Notes under the pieces: generated by a model
What the model was told of the DNA's origin: nothing
Database searches by the model: none
The model's input: only the letters and a program-made list of their open reading frames with translations
Program-made: the position numbers and the translations under genes
Assembly: GCA_021847425.1 (NCBI GenBank)
Contig: JAJZRF010000016.1
Coordinates: 1 to 50,439 of the forward strand
Length of the DNA stretch: 50,439 nt
Direction of reading: 5' to 3'
DNA from: Deltaproteobacteria bacterium
GTDB taxonomy: Bacteria; Desulfobacterota; Desulfobulbia; Desulfobulbales; Desulfurivibrionaceae
Part shown: one piece after another, positions 9,147 through 17,743 of the stretch
Layout of the letters: each line of letters begins with the position of its first letter
How positions within the stretch are numbered: the first letter of the stretch is position 1

Positions 9147-9639
9147 CCTTGCCCCCAGAGGGGGGCAAGGGGGATGTTGTCCCCGGCTTGAATATCAGAA
9201 CAACTTTAATTGTTCCTGCCGTTTTTCTTGAACATCTTGATATTGCACATACTTTCTAATCATAGCATCGAGCCCTGCCGTGTCCACGCAATATCCTTTG
9301 GACCAAAAATGATTGTCCCAATAGGGCTTTTTCTTCAACTTGCGGAACTTGTTCAAAATGTTGATTGCCGTTCGGCCCTTTATAATCCCGACATAATCTG
9401 AGATTGACAGCTTCGGCGGAACCAGTGCCAACAAATGCACATGGTCGGCCTGGATGCTCAACTCAACCACTTCTACTTCCGCTCGTTCCGAAAACACCCT
9501 GATGCATCTTGATACTTCTTCGCCAATCTCGCCAGTCAGCATCCGAACCCTGTATTTCGGTACCCATACAAGATGATATTGGCAATGCCAGATTGTCTGT
9601 GATAGCTTTCTGAACCTGCACCTTGCCCTCAGGGCAAGG
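9147..9639 (-). mobile_element. IS200/IS605-type insertion sequence with hairpin ends
   Basis: The element is bounded by two subterminal hairpins that share the CCTTGCCC arm: 9147-9170 (CCTTGCCCCC, loop, GGGGGCAAGG) and 9621-9639 (CCTTGCCC-TCA-GGGCAAGG). Elements of this family move as single strands through a Y1 (HUH) transposase that recognises such end hairpins instead of inverted repeats. Exact element tips and the cleavage tetranucleotides were not determined. It contains only a tnpA-like gene, with no tnpB. Confidence 0.72.
9195..9632 (-). pseudogene. IS200/IS605 TnpA transposase lacking an ATG/GTG/TTG start
   Basis: Y1 transposase of the HUH type. The recognisable product begins around RKLSQTIWHCQYHLVWVPKY and continues through the metal-binding HVH (in ADHVHLLALVPP) to the C-terminal tyrosine helix (IRKYVQYQDVQEK), so catalytic parts are present. 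The first ATG in frame (9542) is internal: it would remove the first beta strand, which is clearly encoded upstream to about 9611. Between there and the in-frame stop at 9654-9656 there is no ATG, GTG or TTG; only CTG (9630) or ATC (9639) could serve. The left-end hairpin overlaps this extreme 5' region. The gene may therefore be inactive, or use a rare start. Confidence 0.75.
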
Positions 9640-9848
9640 ATTTCTAAATCGCATTAAAAAGTTGTATGTCAAGCCATCAAAAGTGATCATATAGTTGGCT
9701 GGTGGCTTTGCGGTAAAAAAATAGTTTTTATGACTTTGTCAAATCCGATAATAACCGACTGAATCAAGAGAGAAATATCCATAAAAAAACAGACCGTTAA
9801 TACGCCCATCATTTTTCGTCTGCAAGCCGCTCGAGTGAACGCTCTGGC

Positions 9849-9854
9849 TATACT
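9849..9854 (+). promoter_or_regulatory. possible -10 element for the second two-component operon
   Basis: TATACT lies 37 bases before the regulator ATG in an A/T-richer leader. No convincing -35 box at 17 bases is visible, so an activator-dependent promoter or a chance match are both possible. Confidence 0.25.
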
Positions 9855-9890
9855 GCCTTACGGGACATACAATAACAAAGGGAACGATGG

Positions 9891-10568
9891 ATGAGAATTC
9901 TTATAGTCGAAGATGACAAGCAGACCGCCTTGTTCATTTTAAAAGGGCTGAAGCAGGAAGGCTTTGCCGTGGACCACGCCTCGAACGGCGAAGAGGGCCT
10001 TCATCTTGCATTAACACAATCCTACGACGCTGCGGTGATTGACATCATGCTGCCCAAATTGGACGGGCTGGCGGTGATTGACGAAATGCGCCGAAACGGC
10101 ATCGAAACTCCCGTTATCGTTCTGAGCGCCAAGAGTTCGGTCGATGACCGAATTAATGGCCTCCAGGCTGGTGGTGACGACTATCTTGTTAAGCCCTTCG
10201 CTTTTTCGGAATTAGTAGCGCGTATTCAGGCGCTACTAAGGCGGGCTACCAGAGCTGCTGAACCAACGACACTCTCCGTCAGTAATCTCAAAATAGACCT
10301 GGTAAGGCGCAAAGCCTACAGAAAAGACATTGAGCTTGAACTACAGCCAAAGGAATTCGCCTTACTGGAATACCTCGTGCGGAATGCCGGCCGGGTCGTT
10401 TCAAAAACGATGATCATGGAGCACGTTTGGGACTACAACTTCGACCCGCGGACTACTGTGGTTGAATCACGCATATGCCGCCTACGGGATAAAATAGACC
10501 GTTCGTTTGCAGGCAATCTCATCCATACGATACGGGGTGTCGGGTATGTTCTTGAAGAGAGGGACTAA
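9891..10568 (+). CDS. OmpR-family response regulator, 225 aa
   Basis: Complete two-domain regulator. The receiver domain has the acidic pair EDD (7-9), phospho-acceptor Asp51 in DIMLPKLDG and the conserved Lys101 in YLVKPF. The winged-helix DNA-binding domain occupies about 130-225, ending in IHTIRGVGYVLEE. It resembles the CusR/CopR group that controls metal and envelope efflux, but that group cannot be separated from relatives by eye. It is followed by, and overlaps, its kinase. The likely targets are the RND pump genes from 12150, downstream on the same strand. Base composition looks A/T-richer here than in the flanking pump genes, which may reflect a different origin. Confidence 0.93.
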   Translation: MRILIVEDDKQTALFILKGLKQEGFAVDHASNGEEGLHLALTQSYDAAVIDIMLPKLDGLAVIDEMRRNGIETPVIVLSAKSSVDDRINGLQAGGDDYLVKPFAFSELVARIQALLRRATRAAEPTTLSVSNLKIDLVRRKAYRKDIELELQPKEFALLEYLVRNAGRVVSKTMIMEHVWDYNFDPRTTVVESRICRLRDKIDRSFAGNLIHTIRGVGYVLEERD

Positions 10569-11964
10569 TTTTCTGCGAACCACAACCTTCCGGCTCACCC
10601 TCTGGTACCTTGTGGTGTTTAGCATATTGTCGCTGGCGGTGTTCTTGGTCGGCTATGTGTCTCTCGCCTCGCATCTCCACAACCAGACTGATCATGAGAT
10701 CATGGACATGGCTAAGGCGTTCGAGGCCCTTTACAAGGAACATGGCGTGACTGCGCTCCAGGGCGAGTTTACGCGCGAGGCGGAATCACGGGGAACAAAG
10801 CGGATGTTCTTTCAACTGTTCTCACCGGAGGGAATATTGCTGGCGACATCTGATTTGAGCCAGTGGAATGGATTTGTAACGCCCCACTTGGCTGCATCGG
10901 CCCCATCCTTGGGCCAGGTGTCTTTCCGCACGCTCTCCTTGGCTGGCCATCGGCACAAAGTAAGAGTGATGATTTCCAAGGCTGATACTGACGGCAATGT
11001 GCTTATAATCGGCAACACCCTCCAGGACGCCGAAATCATGCTGGAGAAATATCGGGAGACATTCGGTACTGCCCTCATGGCCATGCTGGTTTGCGGCGGC
11101 TTGGTAGGATGGCTTTTGGCCAGGAAAGCTATGTCAGGGGTCCAAAGGGTGACAGACACGGCGACCCGGATAGGGAGGCATGATCTTAGGCGAAGGGTAG
11201 AGCTGGCTGGTGAAGGAGAAGAGATAAAGGCACTTGCCCATGCCTTCAATGCCATGCTGGAACGGATAGAATCTCTTTTGAACGAGTTGCAGCAGATAAC
11301 TGATAATGTTGCTCATGAGCTGCGCACCCCTATTACGCGCATCCGCGGCATCGCCGAGACAACCCTGAAGGGCAGCGGAGATCTTAATGAGTATCGCGAA
11401 ATGGCGGCCTCGATCATCGATGGAAGCGATGACCTGATCGAAATGATCGGCACGATGCTGGAGATAGCAAAGACCGATTCGGGGGTCGCCGAACTTAACC
11501 TCGTGCCTATGAATATTCAAGAGATTGTCGAGGAGGCCGCAGATCTGTTCACTCCCATGGCCGAGGATAGAGGCATCAACATCCGCCTGGATAAGCCGCC
11601 TCATCAGACCGTGGAGGTTCTTGGCGACCGGTCAAGGCTGCAACGCGTCGTGGCGAACCTGTTGGACAATGCCATCAAGTACACGCCCTACGGCGGTACG
11701 GTAATCCTATCTGTCGATGAATATGCGGGGGGAGTGAAGGTGGAAATCAGCGATACCGGCGTGGGTATCAATGAAAAGGACATTTTTCACGTCTTTGAGC
11801 GCTTTTACCGCGGCGACAAAAGCCGTTCGACAACAGGCAGCGGCCTTGGATTAAGCCTGGCGCTTGCTATCATCCACGCCCATGGCGGCAACATCACCGT
11901 AAAAAGCACCGATACAGGAAGCGTTTTCTCCATTCTCCTGCCCAGCAAGCAATCCCTTCGATAA
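10546..11964 (+). CDS. sensor histidine kinase (CusS-like architecture), 472 aa
   Basis: Membrane sensor kinase for the preceding regulator. I chose the ATG at 10546, which leaves a 23-base overlap; an ATG at 10507 would add 13 residues of no evident function. A transmembrane helix near 14-36, a periplasmic domain of about 110 residues and a second helix near 162-182 are followed by HAMP. The HisKA box NVAHELRTPITRIRGIAE has His257. The HATPase domain shows NLLDNAIKYTPYGG, DTGVGI and GSGLGLSLALAI. This is the usual layout of heavy-metal sensor kinases. No His/Met-rich metal motif stands out in the periplasmic loop, so the ligand is unknown. Confidence 0.92.
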   Translation: MFLKRGTNFLRTTTFRLTLWYLVVFSILSLAVFLVGYVSLASHLHNQTDHEIMDMAKAFEALYKEHGVTALQGEFTREAESRGTKRMFFQLFSPEGILLATSDLSQWNGFVTPHLAASAPSLGQVSFRTLSLAGHRHKVRVMISKADTDGNVLIIGNTLQDAEIMLEKYRETFGTALMAMLVCGGLVGWLLARKAMSGVQRVTDTATRIGRHDLRRRVELAGEGEEIKALAHAFNAMLERIESLLNELQQITDNVAHELRTPITRIRGIAETTLKGSGDLNEYREMAASIIDGSDDLIEMIGTMLEIAKTDSGVAELNLVPMNIQEIVEEAADLFTPMAEDRGINIRLDKPPHQTVEVLGDRSRLQRVVANLLDNAIKYTPYGGTVILSVDEYAGGVKVEISDTGVGINEKDIFHVFERFYRGDKSRSTTGSGLGLSLALAIIHAHGGNITVKSTDTGSVFSILLPSKQSLR

Positions 11965-11971
11965 TGTCTTT

Positions 11972-11995
11972 CGACTTTACCAAAAAGTAAAGTTG
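11972..11995. other. inverted repeat after the kinase gene
   Basis: A 9-bp stem (CGACTTTAC with GTAAAGTTG, one G-U pair as RNA) closes on CAAAAA. It lacks a U-run, so it is either a weak terminator or a protein-binding dyad upstream of the second pump operon. Confidence 0.35.
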
Positions 11996-12149
11996 AGGAC
12001 AAGTCCCGGTAAACTACGAAGTGTATATTCGTTTTTGTTAGGTATACTTCTCAGGGGGGGGTGTCCTCTGAGAGTAGGAATAGGAATACGTGACCGCCAA
12101 GTGCGGCGGGTTCCAACGGCAAGATGTCTTACAGCGCCGGGGTGATTAG

Positions 12150-13523
12150 ATGAAGCATCCGCTTTTATTCATTGTTTTGATCATGCTGTCCGGTTGTGCG
12201 ACTTACCACGCGCAACCTATCGCGCCAGCGGCATTGATGAACGCTTTCGAGGCGCGCACGCTGGATAGCCCAGATCTGCGGGAATACGTTGCCGCACATT
12301 GCGGCGATACCGATTCCTGCACGCCCGGCATCTGGGATTTAAACACGCTGACGTTGGCTGCTTTTTATTTCAGCCCGGCATTGGATATCGCGCGCGCCAA
12401 GCACGGCGTCAGTCAAGCTGCTATTCAGAGCGCGGGGCAGCGTCCCAACCCTGCTCTCCAACTTCCACTCGCGTACACCACCAACGCCAAAGCCGGCGAA
12501 TCGCCTTATACCTTCGGCCTGGGTCTGGATATTCCGCTTGAAACCGCCGGCAAGCGCGGCTACCGGCTGGCGCAGGCGCAACAGATGTCCGACGCCGCAC
12601 GATTTAATATCGGCACCATCGCCTGGCAAGTACGCAGCCGCTTGCGCGGACATATGCTCAATTTCTATGCCGCGACCAGCAGAATAGAGATTCTGGGACA
12701 ACAAATCGCCGCGCAACAGCAGATCGTGGCGATGCTAGACAAGCGGCTGGCCGTGGGCGCGGCATCGTTTCCGGAAGCCGACCAAGCGCGCATTGCGCTG
12801 ATCCGGAACCGCATCGATCTGGCGCACGCGCAACAGCAGAGTCAGGACGAGCGCGCGCAAATCGCATCGGTGATTGGGTTGCCGGTCGATGCGCTGGCGA
12901 ACATCCAAATTAGTTTTGGCGCCTTTGAGCGGGTCCATCCCGCTATCCCAGCCGATGACGCCCGCCGTCAGGCGATTCTCAACCGCGCCGACGTATTGGC
13001 TGCGCTATCGGAATACGAGGCCAGCCAAGCGGCGCTGCAACTGGAAATCGCCCGCCAGTATCCCGACATTCATATCGGGCCAGGCTACACTTTCGATGCG
13101 GGGGCGGACAAATTCGTGCTGCCGGTTTCCGGCATCAGCTTGCCCCTTTTCAATCAGAATCAAGGGCCGATTGCCGAAGCCAGCGCACGCCGCACGGAAG
13201 CGGCCGCGCGCGTCCACGCGTTGCAAGCGCAAGCCATTGATGACACACAGCGGGCAGTGCAAAATTACCGTACCGTGCTGGAAAAGTTACATCTCGCCGA
13301 ATCGCTGCTGTCAGCCCAGCGGCGTCAATTGCAAGACCTGCAAAAGACCTATAAGGCCGGTGAGACGGGTCGGCTGGCGCTGACCCTGGCGCAACAAGAA
13401 TTTTATACGCAGGCCTTGACCCGCCAGGATGCGCTGGTGCAGGTGCAACGAAATATCGGTCAACTGGAAGACGCCATGCAGCGGCCGCTATTGACTACCG
13501 ACTTCCCCGCCGTTCCCGAATAG
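12150..13523 (+). CDS. TolC-family outer membrane efflux lipoprotein (CzcC/CusC-like), 457 aa
   Basis: Outer-membrane channel of the second RND system. Lipobox LSGC places the lipidated Cys at residue 16. Two OEP repeats follow: the first contains NPALQLPLAYTTN and GLGLDIPLETAGKRGYR, the second GISLPLFNQNQGPIAEA. These are hallmark phrases of the CzcC branch of heavy-metal channels. It is separated by twelve bases from the adaptor gene, which has its own AGAGGAGA site. About 185 bases of leader with several small dyads lie between the kinase and this gene, enough for an independent promoter under control of the adjacent regulator. Confidence 0.9.
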   Translation: MKHPLLFIVLIMLSGCATYHAQPIAPAALMNAFEARTLDSPDLREYVAAHCGDTDSCTPGIWDLNTLTLAAFYFSPALDIARAKHGVSQAAIQSAGQRPNPALQLPLAYTTNAKAGESPYTFGLGLDIPLETAGKRGYRLAQAQQMSDAARFNIGTIAWQVRSRLRGHMLNFYAATSRIEILGQQIAAQQQIVAMLDKRLAVGAASFPEADQARIALIRNRIDLAHAQQQSQDERAQIASVIGLPVDALANIQISFGAFERVHPAIPADDARRQAILNRADVLAALSEYEASQAALQLEIARQYPDIHIGPGYTFDAGADKFVLPVSGISLPLFNQNQGPIAEASARRTEAAARVHALQAQAIDDTQRAVQNYRTVLEKLHLAESLLSAQRRQLQDLQKTYKAGETGRLALTLAQQEFYTQALTRQDALVQVQRNIGQLEDAMQRPLLTTDFPAVPE

Positions 13524-13535
13524 AGGAGATCAAAT

Positions 13536-14597
13536 ATGAATTCGCGGTTTACTATCAAACACCTCACGCTAATGATTTTGATGCTGGGCATGGCTGGGAT
13601 TGCCGTCTGGTCGTTGCTTCAGGACAAACGGGATCTAAGGCCGGAAACGGTCACGCCTGCGGCAACACAACGTGTTACGATTGTGAACGGCGTAACCATG
13701 GTGTCGCTCGACGCCGCGACTCAGGCGCAAAGCGGTATCCTTACTGAACTCTTGTCCGCGGCGAGCTATCAGCCGGAAACAGTCACCTATGGCTCGGTCC
13801 TGGATTTGCAGCCGCTGATTGATCTGCGTGTGCGTTACTTTTCCGCGCTGGCCGATGCCAGTATGGCGCAAGCAATGGTGGCTGCCTCCCGGCAAGAGTA
13901 CGAACGTAACCGTCTCCTGTATCAGGACAACCAAAATGTTTCCCTGAAAACGTATCAGGCCACCCAGGCGGCTTATCTGTCCGATCAGGTCAAGGCGGAT
14001 ACCGCTGCGCTTAACGCAAAAAGCATCCAGGCTGCGGTGCGGCAGCAGTTCGGCGCGACGCTGGGACGCTGGGCGCTTAATTCCCGTTCGACCGAATTTG
14101 CGCGTCTTTTAAACCGGGAGGAAGTGTTGTTGCGCGTTATCTTGCCGCTTGACGATGGTAGCGCGGCACCCGCCCGGATTCAAATAGCCGCGAACGATAG
14201 CCTGCGGTTGCCGGCTTATCTGGTTTCGCCCTCGCCACAAAGCGATCCTGCCATTCAAGGCAGCGCTTTTATTTATCGCGCCGCTGCACCGATAGCGACC
14301 GGCACCAGTATTGTTGCGTACCTGCCCACTGTCAGGCAAACTACACGCGGGATTCTTATCCCCGCCGGCGCAGTTGTCTGGTACGGCGGGCAACCGTGGG
14401 CCTATGTGCAAATAAACCCCGATCGTTTCGGCCGCTACCCGATGGCGCAAAAATTCCCCATGCACGGCGGTTTTTTTGTGGCGCAGGAATTTAAACCGGG
14501 AGAGCGTGTCGTCGTCAGCGGCGCGCAGTTGCTGCTTTCCGAGGAATTACGGCCGCAGGCCGGCAGTTCTGGTTCCAAAGATCCGGAAGGCGACTGA
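13536..14597 (+). CDS. RND efflux periplasmic adaptor, 353 aa
   Basis: Adaptor of the second pump, anchored by an uncleaved N-terminal helix (about 10-27). A short alpha-hairpin around 110-160 (MAQAMVAASRQEYERNRLLY) is embedded in the lipoyl/barrel architecture, followed by a membrane-proximal part ending in GFFVAQEFKPGERVVVSGAQ. The hairpin and the early phrase TQAQSGILTELL are typical of CzcB/CusB-like adaptors. There is no CusB-type Met-rich metal site. The gene lies between channel and permease genes on the same strand, as expected for a CBA operon. Confidence 0.88.
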   Translation: MNSRFTIKHLTLMILMLGMAGIAVWSLLQDKRDLRPETVTPAATQRVTIVNGVTMVSLDAATQAQSGILTELLSAASYQPETVTYGSVLDLQPLIDLRVRYFSALADASMAQAMVAASRQEYERNRLLYQDNQNVSLKTYQATQAAYLSDQVKADTAALNAKSIQAAVRQQFGATLGRWALNSRSTEFARLLNREEVLLRVILPLDDGSAAPARIQIAANDSLRLPAYLVSPSPQSDPAIQGSAFIYRAAAPIATGTSIVAYLPTVRQTTRGILIPAGAVVWYGGQPWAYVQINPDRFGRYPMAQKFPMHGGFFVAQEFKPGERVVVSGAQLLLSEELRPQAGSSGSKDPEGD

Positions 14598-14599
14598 AC

Positions 14600-14632
14600 A
14601 TGAAAAATAACGATTGCGTGATGTCATGCTGA
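14600..14632 (+). other. ten-codon open frame overlapping the permease start
   Basis: ATG at 14600 opens MKNNDCVMSC and stops at 14630-14632, four bases beyond the permease ATG (14626) in another frame. Since the permease has no good ribosome binding site, this mini-frame could feed ribosomes to it by re-initiation. It could equally be chance. Confidence 0.25.
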
Positions 14633-17600
14633 CCTCCATTGTTCGTTTTGCCATCCGTTTGCGCGGTGTGGTGATCAGCCTGGCCTGTCTGCTGGCAGGC
14701 TACGGCATCTATACCCTCTATCATTCAAAGCTCGATGTATTCCCTGAATTCGCCCCGCCCTTGGCGATCATCCAGACCGAAGCGCCCGGCCTGTCGAGCG
14801 AACAGGTCGAAGTGCTGGTCACCCAGCCGATCGAGAACGCGATGGGCGGCACGCTGGGGCTCCAAACCCTTCGTTCCAAATCGCTGCAGGGCTTGTCCGT
14901 GGTCACCATGACTTTTCGCGATGGCATGGACGTCTATCGTGCCCGGCAGTTGGCGTCCGAGCGTCTCGGCAGCGTTGCGGGCAAACTGCCGCGTGGGGTC
15001 AAGCCGCCCGCACTGCTGCCGCTCAGTTCGTCGACCGGTGTGGCGATGGTCATCGGATTAACCTCCGACGTCCGATCCCCAATGGAGTTGCACAAGCTCG
15101 CGGAATGGACCTTGCGACCGCAACTGCTCGGCCTGCCGGGTGTTGCCGACGTGGTGGTGTTTGGTGGCGATGTGCCACAATTTCAGATTCAAGTCGACTC
15201 GCAGAAACTCGTTCGTTACGGATTGTCGTTGCAAGATGTGCTGAACGCCGCCAAACGCTCGACCGGTGTGCGCGGCGCGGGCTTTCTGGAAAACGCCAAT
15301 CAGCGCATCGTCATCAATACCGAAGGCCAGATACAAACCGCCGAGCAGCTGGCCCACGTCGTGGTGCGTTATAAAAATGGAATCGGTATTCATCTGGGCG
15401 ATATCGCCCAGGTCGCCATTGCGCCGGCGCCTGCGGCAGGCGCCGCAGCCATAAGGGATAAGCCTGGCGTGATGCTGATCATCGAAAGCCAGTACCACGC
15501 GGATACGATGTCGGTCACCCAATCCGTTGAACAGGCGCTGGTGGAGTTGAAACCCGTATTGGCCGCCAATCAGGTTACTCTCCATCCGGATATTTTCCGG
15601 CCCGCCAACTTCATCGTGGCAGCCATCGGCCATCTGCGCACCGCGTTGCTGCTGGGCGGTTTGCTGGTCATCGTCGTGCTGTTCTTGTTTCTGCTCGATG
15701 TCAGAACCGCTTTTATCTCGGCCACGGCCATTCCCTTGTCCCTATTGACCGCGGTAATCGTCCTGCATTATTTCGGCGTCAGCCTGAATACCATGACGCT
15801 GGGCGGATTGGCTATCGCGCTCGGAGAAGTGGTGGATGACGCTATTATCGATGTAGAAAATATTTTACGGCGACTGCGCGAAAATCAGACCCTGGCAAAA
15901 CCGTTGTCCGCCGCGCGAGTGGTGCTGAAGGCCTCAATCGAAGTGCGCAGCGCGGTGGTGTTCGCGACCTTTATCGTCGCCCTGGTATTCCTGCCGGTGC
16001 TGACCCTGTCCGGCGTTGCGGGCAAATTGTTCGCGCCACTCGGCATCGCTTACATCCTCGCCATCCTGGCGTCGCTGGTCGTGGCCATGACGGTTACGCC
16101 CGCATTGGCTTACGTTCTGCTGACGAGGAAGCCGCTGCAGGCCGGAGAGCCGCGACTGGTGCAAGGATTAAAAGCGCGCTACCATAATTTGTTGTCCTGC
16201 GTCGAGCACCGATCGCGGCTGGTTATTTCGGTGATCGTCGTGCTTTGTATCGCGGCGCTGGCGACCCTGCCCCTTCTTGGCGGCAGTTTTATTCCGGAGA
16301 TGAAGGAAGGTCATTACATAGTCCATATGGCGGCGGCGCCCGGCACTTCTTTGGCCGAATCGATGCGTATCGGCCGCGAAATCACCCTGGCTTTGGGTAA
16401 AATTTCCGGCGTGCGTCTTGTAGCGCAGCGCGCCGGGCGGGCGGCCGAGGTCGTCGACCCGGTGGGGGTCAATATCAGCGAATTCGAGGTCGATCTCAAA
16501 CCGATGTCGGGGAGCAGACAGGAACGCGCGTTAGCCGATATCCAGCGTACGCTGGCGCACTTTCCGGGCTTGACGACTTCTGCCAATACCTTCCTCACCG
16601 AGCGGATAGATGAAACTATTTCCGGCTATACGGCACCAGTTATCGTCAATATCTTCGGCAACGATCTCGATATCCTCGATGCCAAGGCGCAGGAAATCGC
16701 CCAGGTGTTGAACCGCACCCCGGGCGCCATCGGCGTCGGCGTGCAATCGCCGCCCGGCACGCCGCAACTGGTCATCCGCCTGCGGCAGAATCAGTTGACG
16801 CGCTTCGGTTTCGAGCCGGTGGATCTGCTGGAGGCGATCCAGGCCGCTTACCAAGGGATCACTGTCGCACAGGTTTATGAAGGCAACCGGATCTACGACA
16901 TTGCCGTGTGCTTGAGTCCCGCCGACCGCGAAAGTCCGGCGGAAGTGGGAGCACTGCCCTTGCGCAATCCGCAAGGCTTGATGGTTCCGCTCAAACAACT
17001 GGCCGATATTTATCAATCCATCGGCCGCTACCAGATCCAGCATACCGGCGGTCAACGCTTGCAAACCGTGACATCCGGCGTACAGGGCCGGGCCATAAGC
17101 GATTTTGTTGCACTGGCGCAAGCGAGGGTCAACAAAGAAGTGGCCTTTCCCAAAGGAACGTACGCGGTATTTGCCGGTGAAGCGCAGGCGCGGGAGCAAT
17201 CGCAGCATGATTTGCTGGTTCACGCTGTCCTGGCGGGAATCGGCATTGTGCTATTGCTGTTCATGGCCCTGCGCAGCACGCGCGCACTGCTGCTGGTTCT
17301 GGTGAACCTGCCGTTTGCCCTGATCGGCGGTGTTGTAACCGTGCTGATCACGGGCGGCAATCTGACGCTGGGTTCCCTGATCGGTTTTGTTACCTTGTTC
17401 GGCATTACCCTGCGGAACTCGATCATGCTCATTTCCCACTACCAGCATCTGGTGAACCGGGAAGGCCTGGTCTGGGGTCCGGAAGCAGCTAATCGCGGCG
17501 CATCCGAGCGGCTGGTGCCGATTTTGATGACTGCCCTGGTCACCGCCCTGGGTCTTTTGCCGCTGGCAATATACAGCGGGGCGCCCGGCAACGAGATCGA

Positions 17601-17709
17601 AGGGCCGATGGCGATCGTCATTCTCGGCGGGCTGATTACGTCGACGGTTCTGAACCTGCTGGTGCTGCCGACGCTGGCTTTACGCTTCGGGCGCTTCGAG
17701 AAAGGATGA
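14626..17709 (+). CDS. RND efflux permease, CzcA/CusA-like branch, 1027 aa
   Basis: Second RND pump. I take the ATG at 14626, beginning MLTSIVRFAIRLRG as is usual for this branch; a TTG at 14614 would add four residues. The helix 4 relay reads GEVVDDAIIDVEN with Asp404, Asp405, Asp409 and Glu411, a pattern I associate with a CzcA-like clade of putative metal pumps. It differs from the first permease (GLIIDDAIVMVEH). Full-length periplasmic loops and the second block ending LRFGRFEKG make it complete. The CzcC-like channel and neighbouring kinase favour metal export, but the substrate is not proven by sequence. Confidence 0.9.
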   Translation: MLTSIVRFAIRLRGVVISLACLLAGYGIYTLYHSKLDVFPEFAPPLAIIQTEAPGLSSEQVEVLVTQPIENAMGGTLGLQTLRSKSLQGLSVVTMTFRDGMDVYRARQLASERLGSVAGKLPRGVKPPALLPLSSSTGVAMVIGLTSDVRSPMELHKLAEWTLRPQLLGLPGVADVVVFGGDVPQFQIQVDSQKLVRYGLSLQDVLNAAKRSTGVRGAGFLENANQRIVINTEGQIQTAEQLAHVVVRYKNGIGIHLGDIAQVAIAPAPAAGAAAIRDKPGVMLIIESQYHADTMSVTQSVEQALVELKPVLAANQVTLHPDIFRPANFIVAAIGHLRTALLLGGLLVIVVLFLFLLDVRTAFISATAIPLSLLTAVIVLHYFGVSLNTMTLGGLAIALGEVVDDAIIDVENILRRLRENQTLAKPLSAARVVLKASIEVRSAVVFATFIVALVFLPVLTLSGVAGKLFAPLGIAYILAILASLVVAMTVTPALAYVLLTRKPLQAGEPRLVQGLKARYHNLLSCVEHRSRLVISVIVVLCIAALATLPLLGGSFIPEMKEGHYIVHMAAAPGTSLAESMRIGREITLALGKISGVRLVAQRAGRAAEVVDPVGVNISEFEVDLKPMSGSRQERALADIQRTLAHFPGLTTSANTFLTERIDETISGYTAPVIVNIFGNDLDILDAKAQEIAQVLNRTPGAIGVGVQSPPGTPQLVIRLRQNQLTRFGFEPVDLLEAIQAAYQGITVAQVYEGNRIYDIAVCLSPADRESPAEVGALPLRNPQGLMVPLKQLADIYQSIGRYQIQHTGGQRLQTVTSGVQGRAISDFVALAQARVNKEVAFPKGTYAVFAGEAQAREQSQHDLLVHAVLAGIGIVLLLFMALRSTRALLLVLVNLPFALIGGVVTVLITGGNLTLGSLIGFVTLFGITLRNSIMLISHYQHLVNREGLVWGPEAANRGASERLVPILMTALVTALGLLPLAIYSGAPGNEIEGPMAIVILGGLITSTVLNLLVLPTLALRFGRFEKG

Positions 17710-17743
17710 TCCGGGCATCATGTATTGACTCAAGGATACAGCC

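Noticed and set aside
12003-12149. Possible riboswitch or structured leader before the second pump operon
   Set aside because: Several small dyads (GTATA/TATAC, CTCAG/CTGAG) exist but they do not assemble into a known riboswitch fold and have no conserved core.
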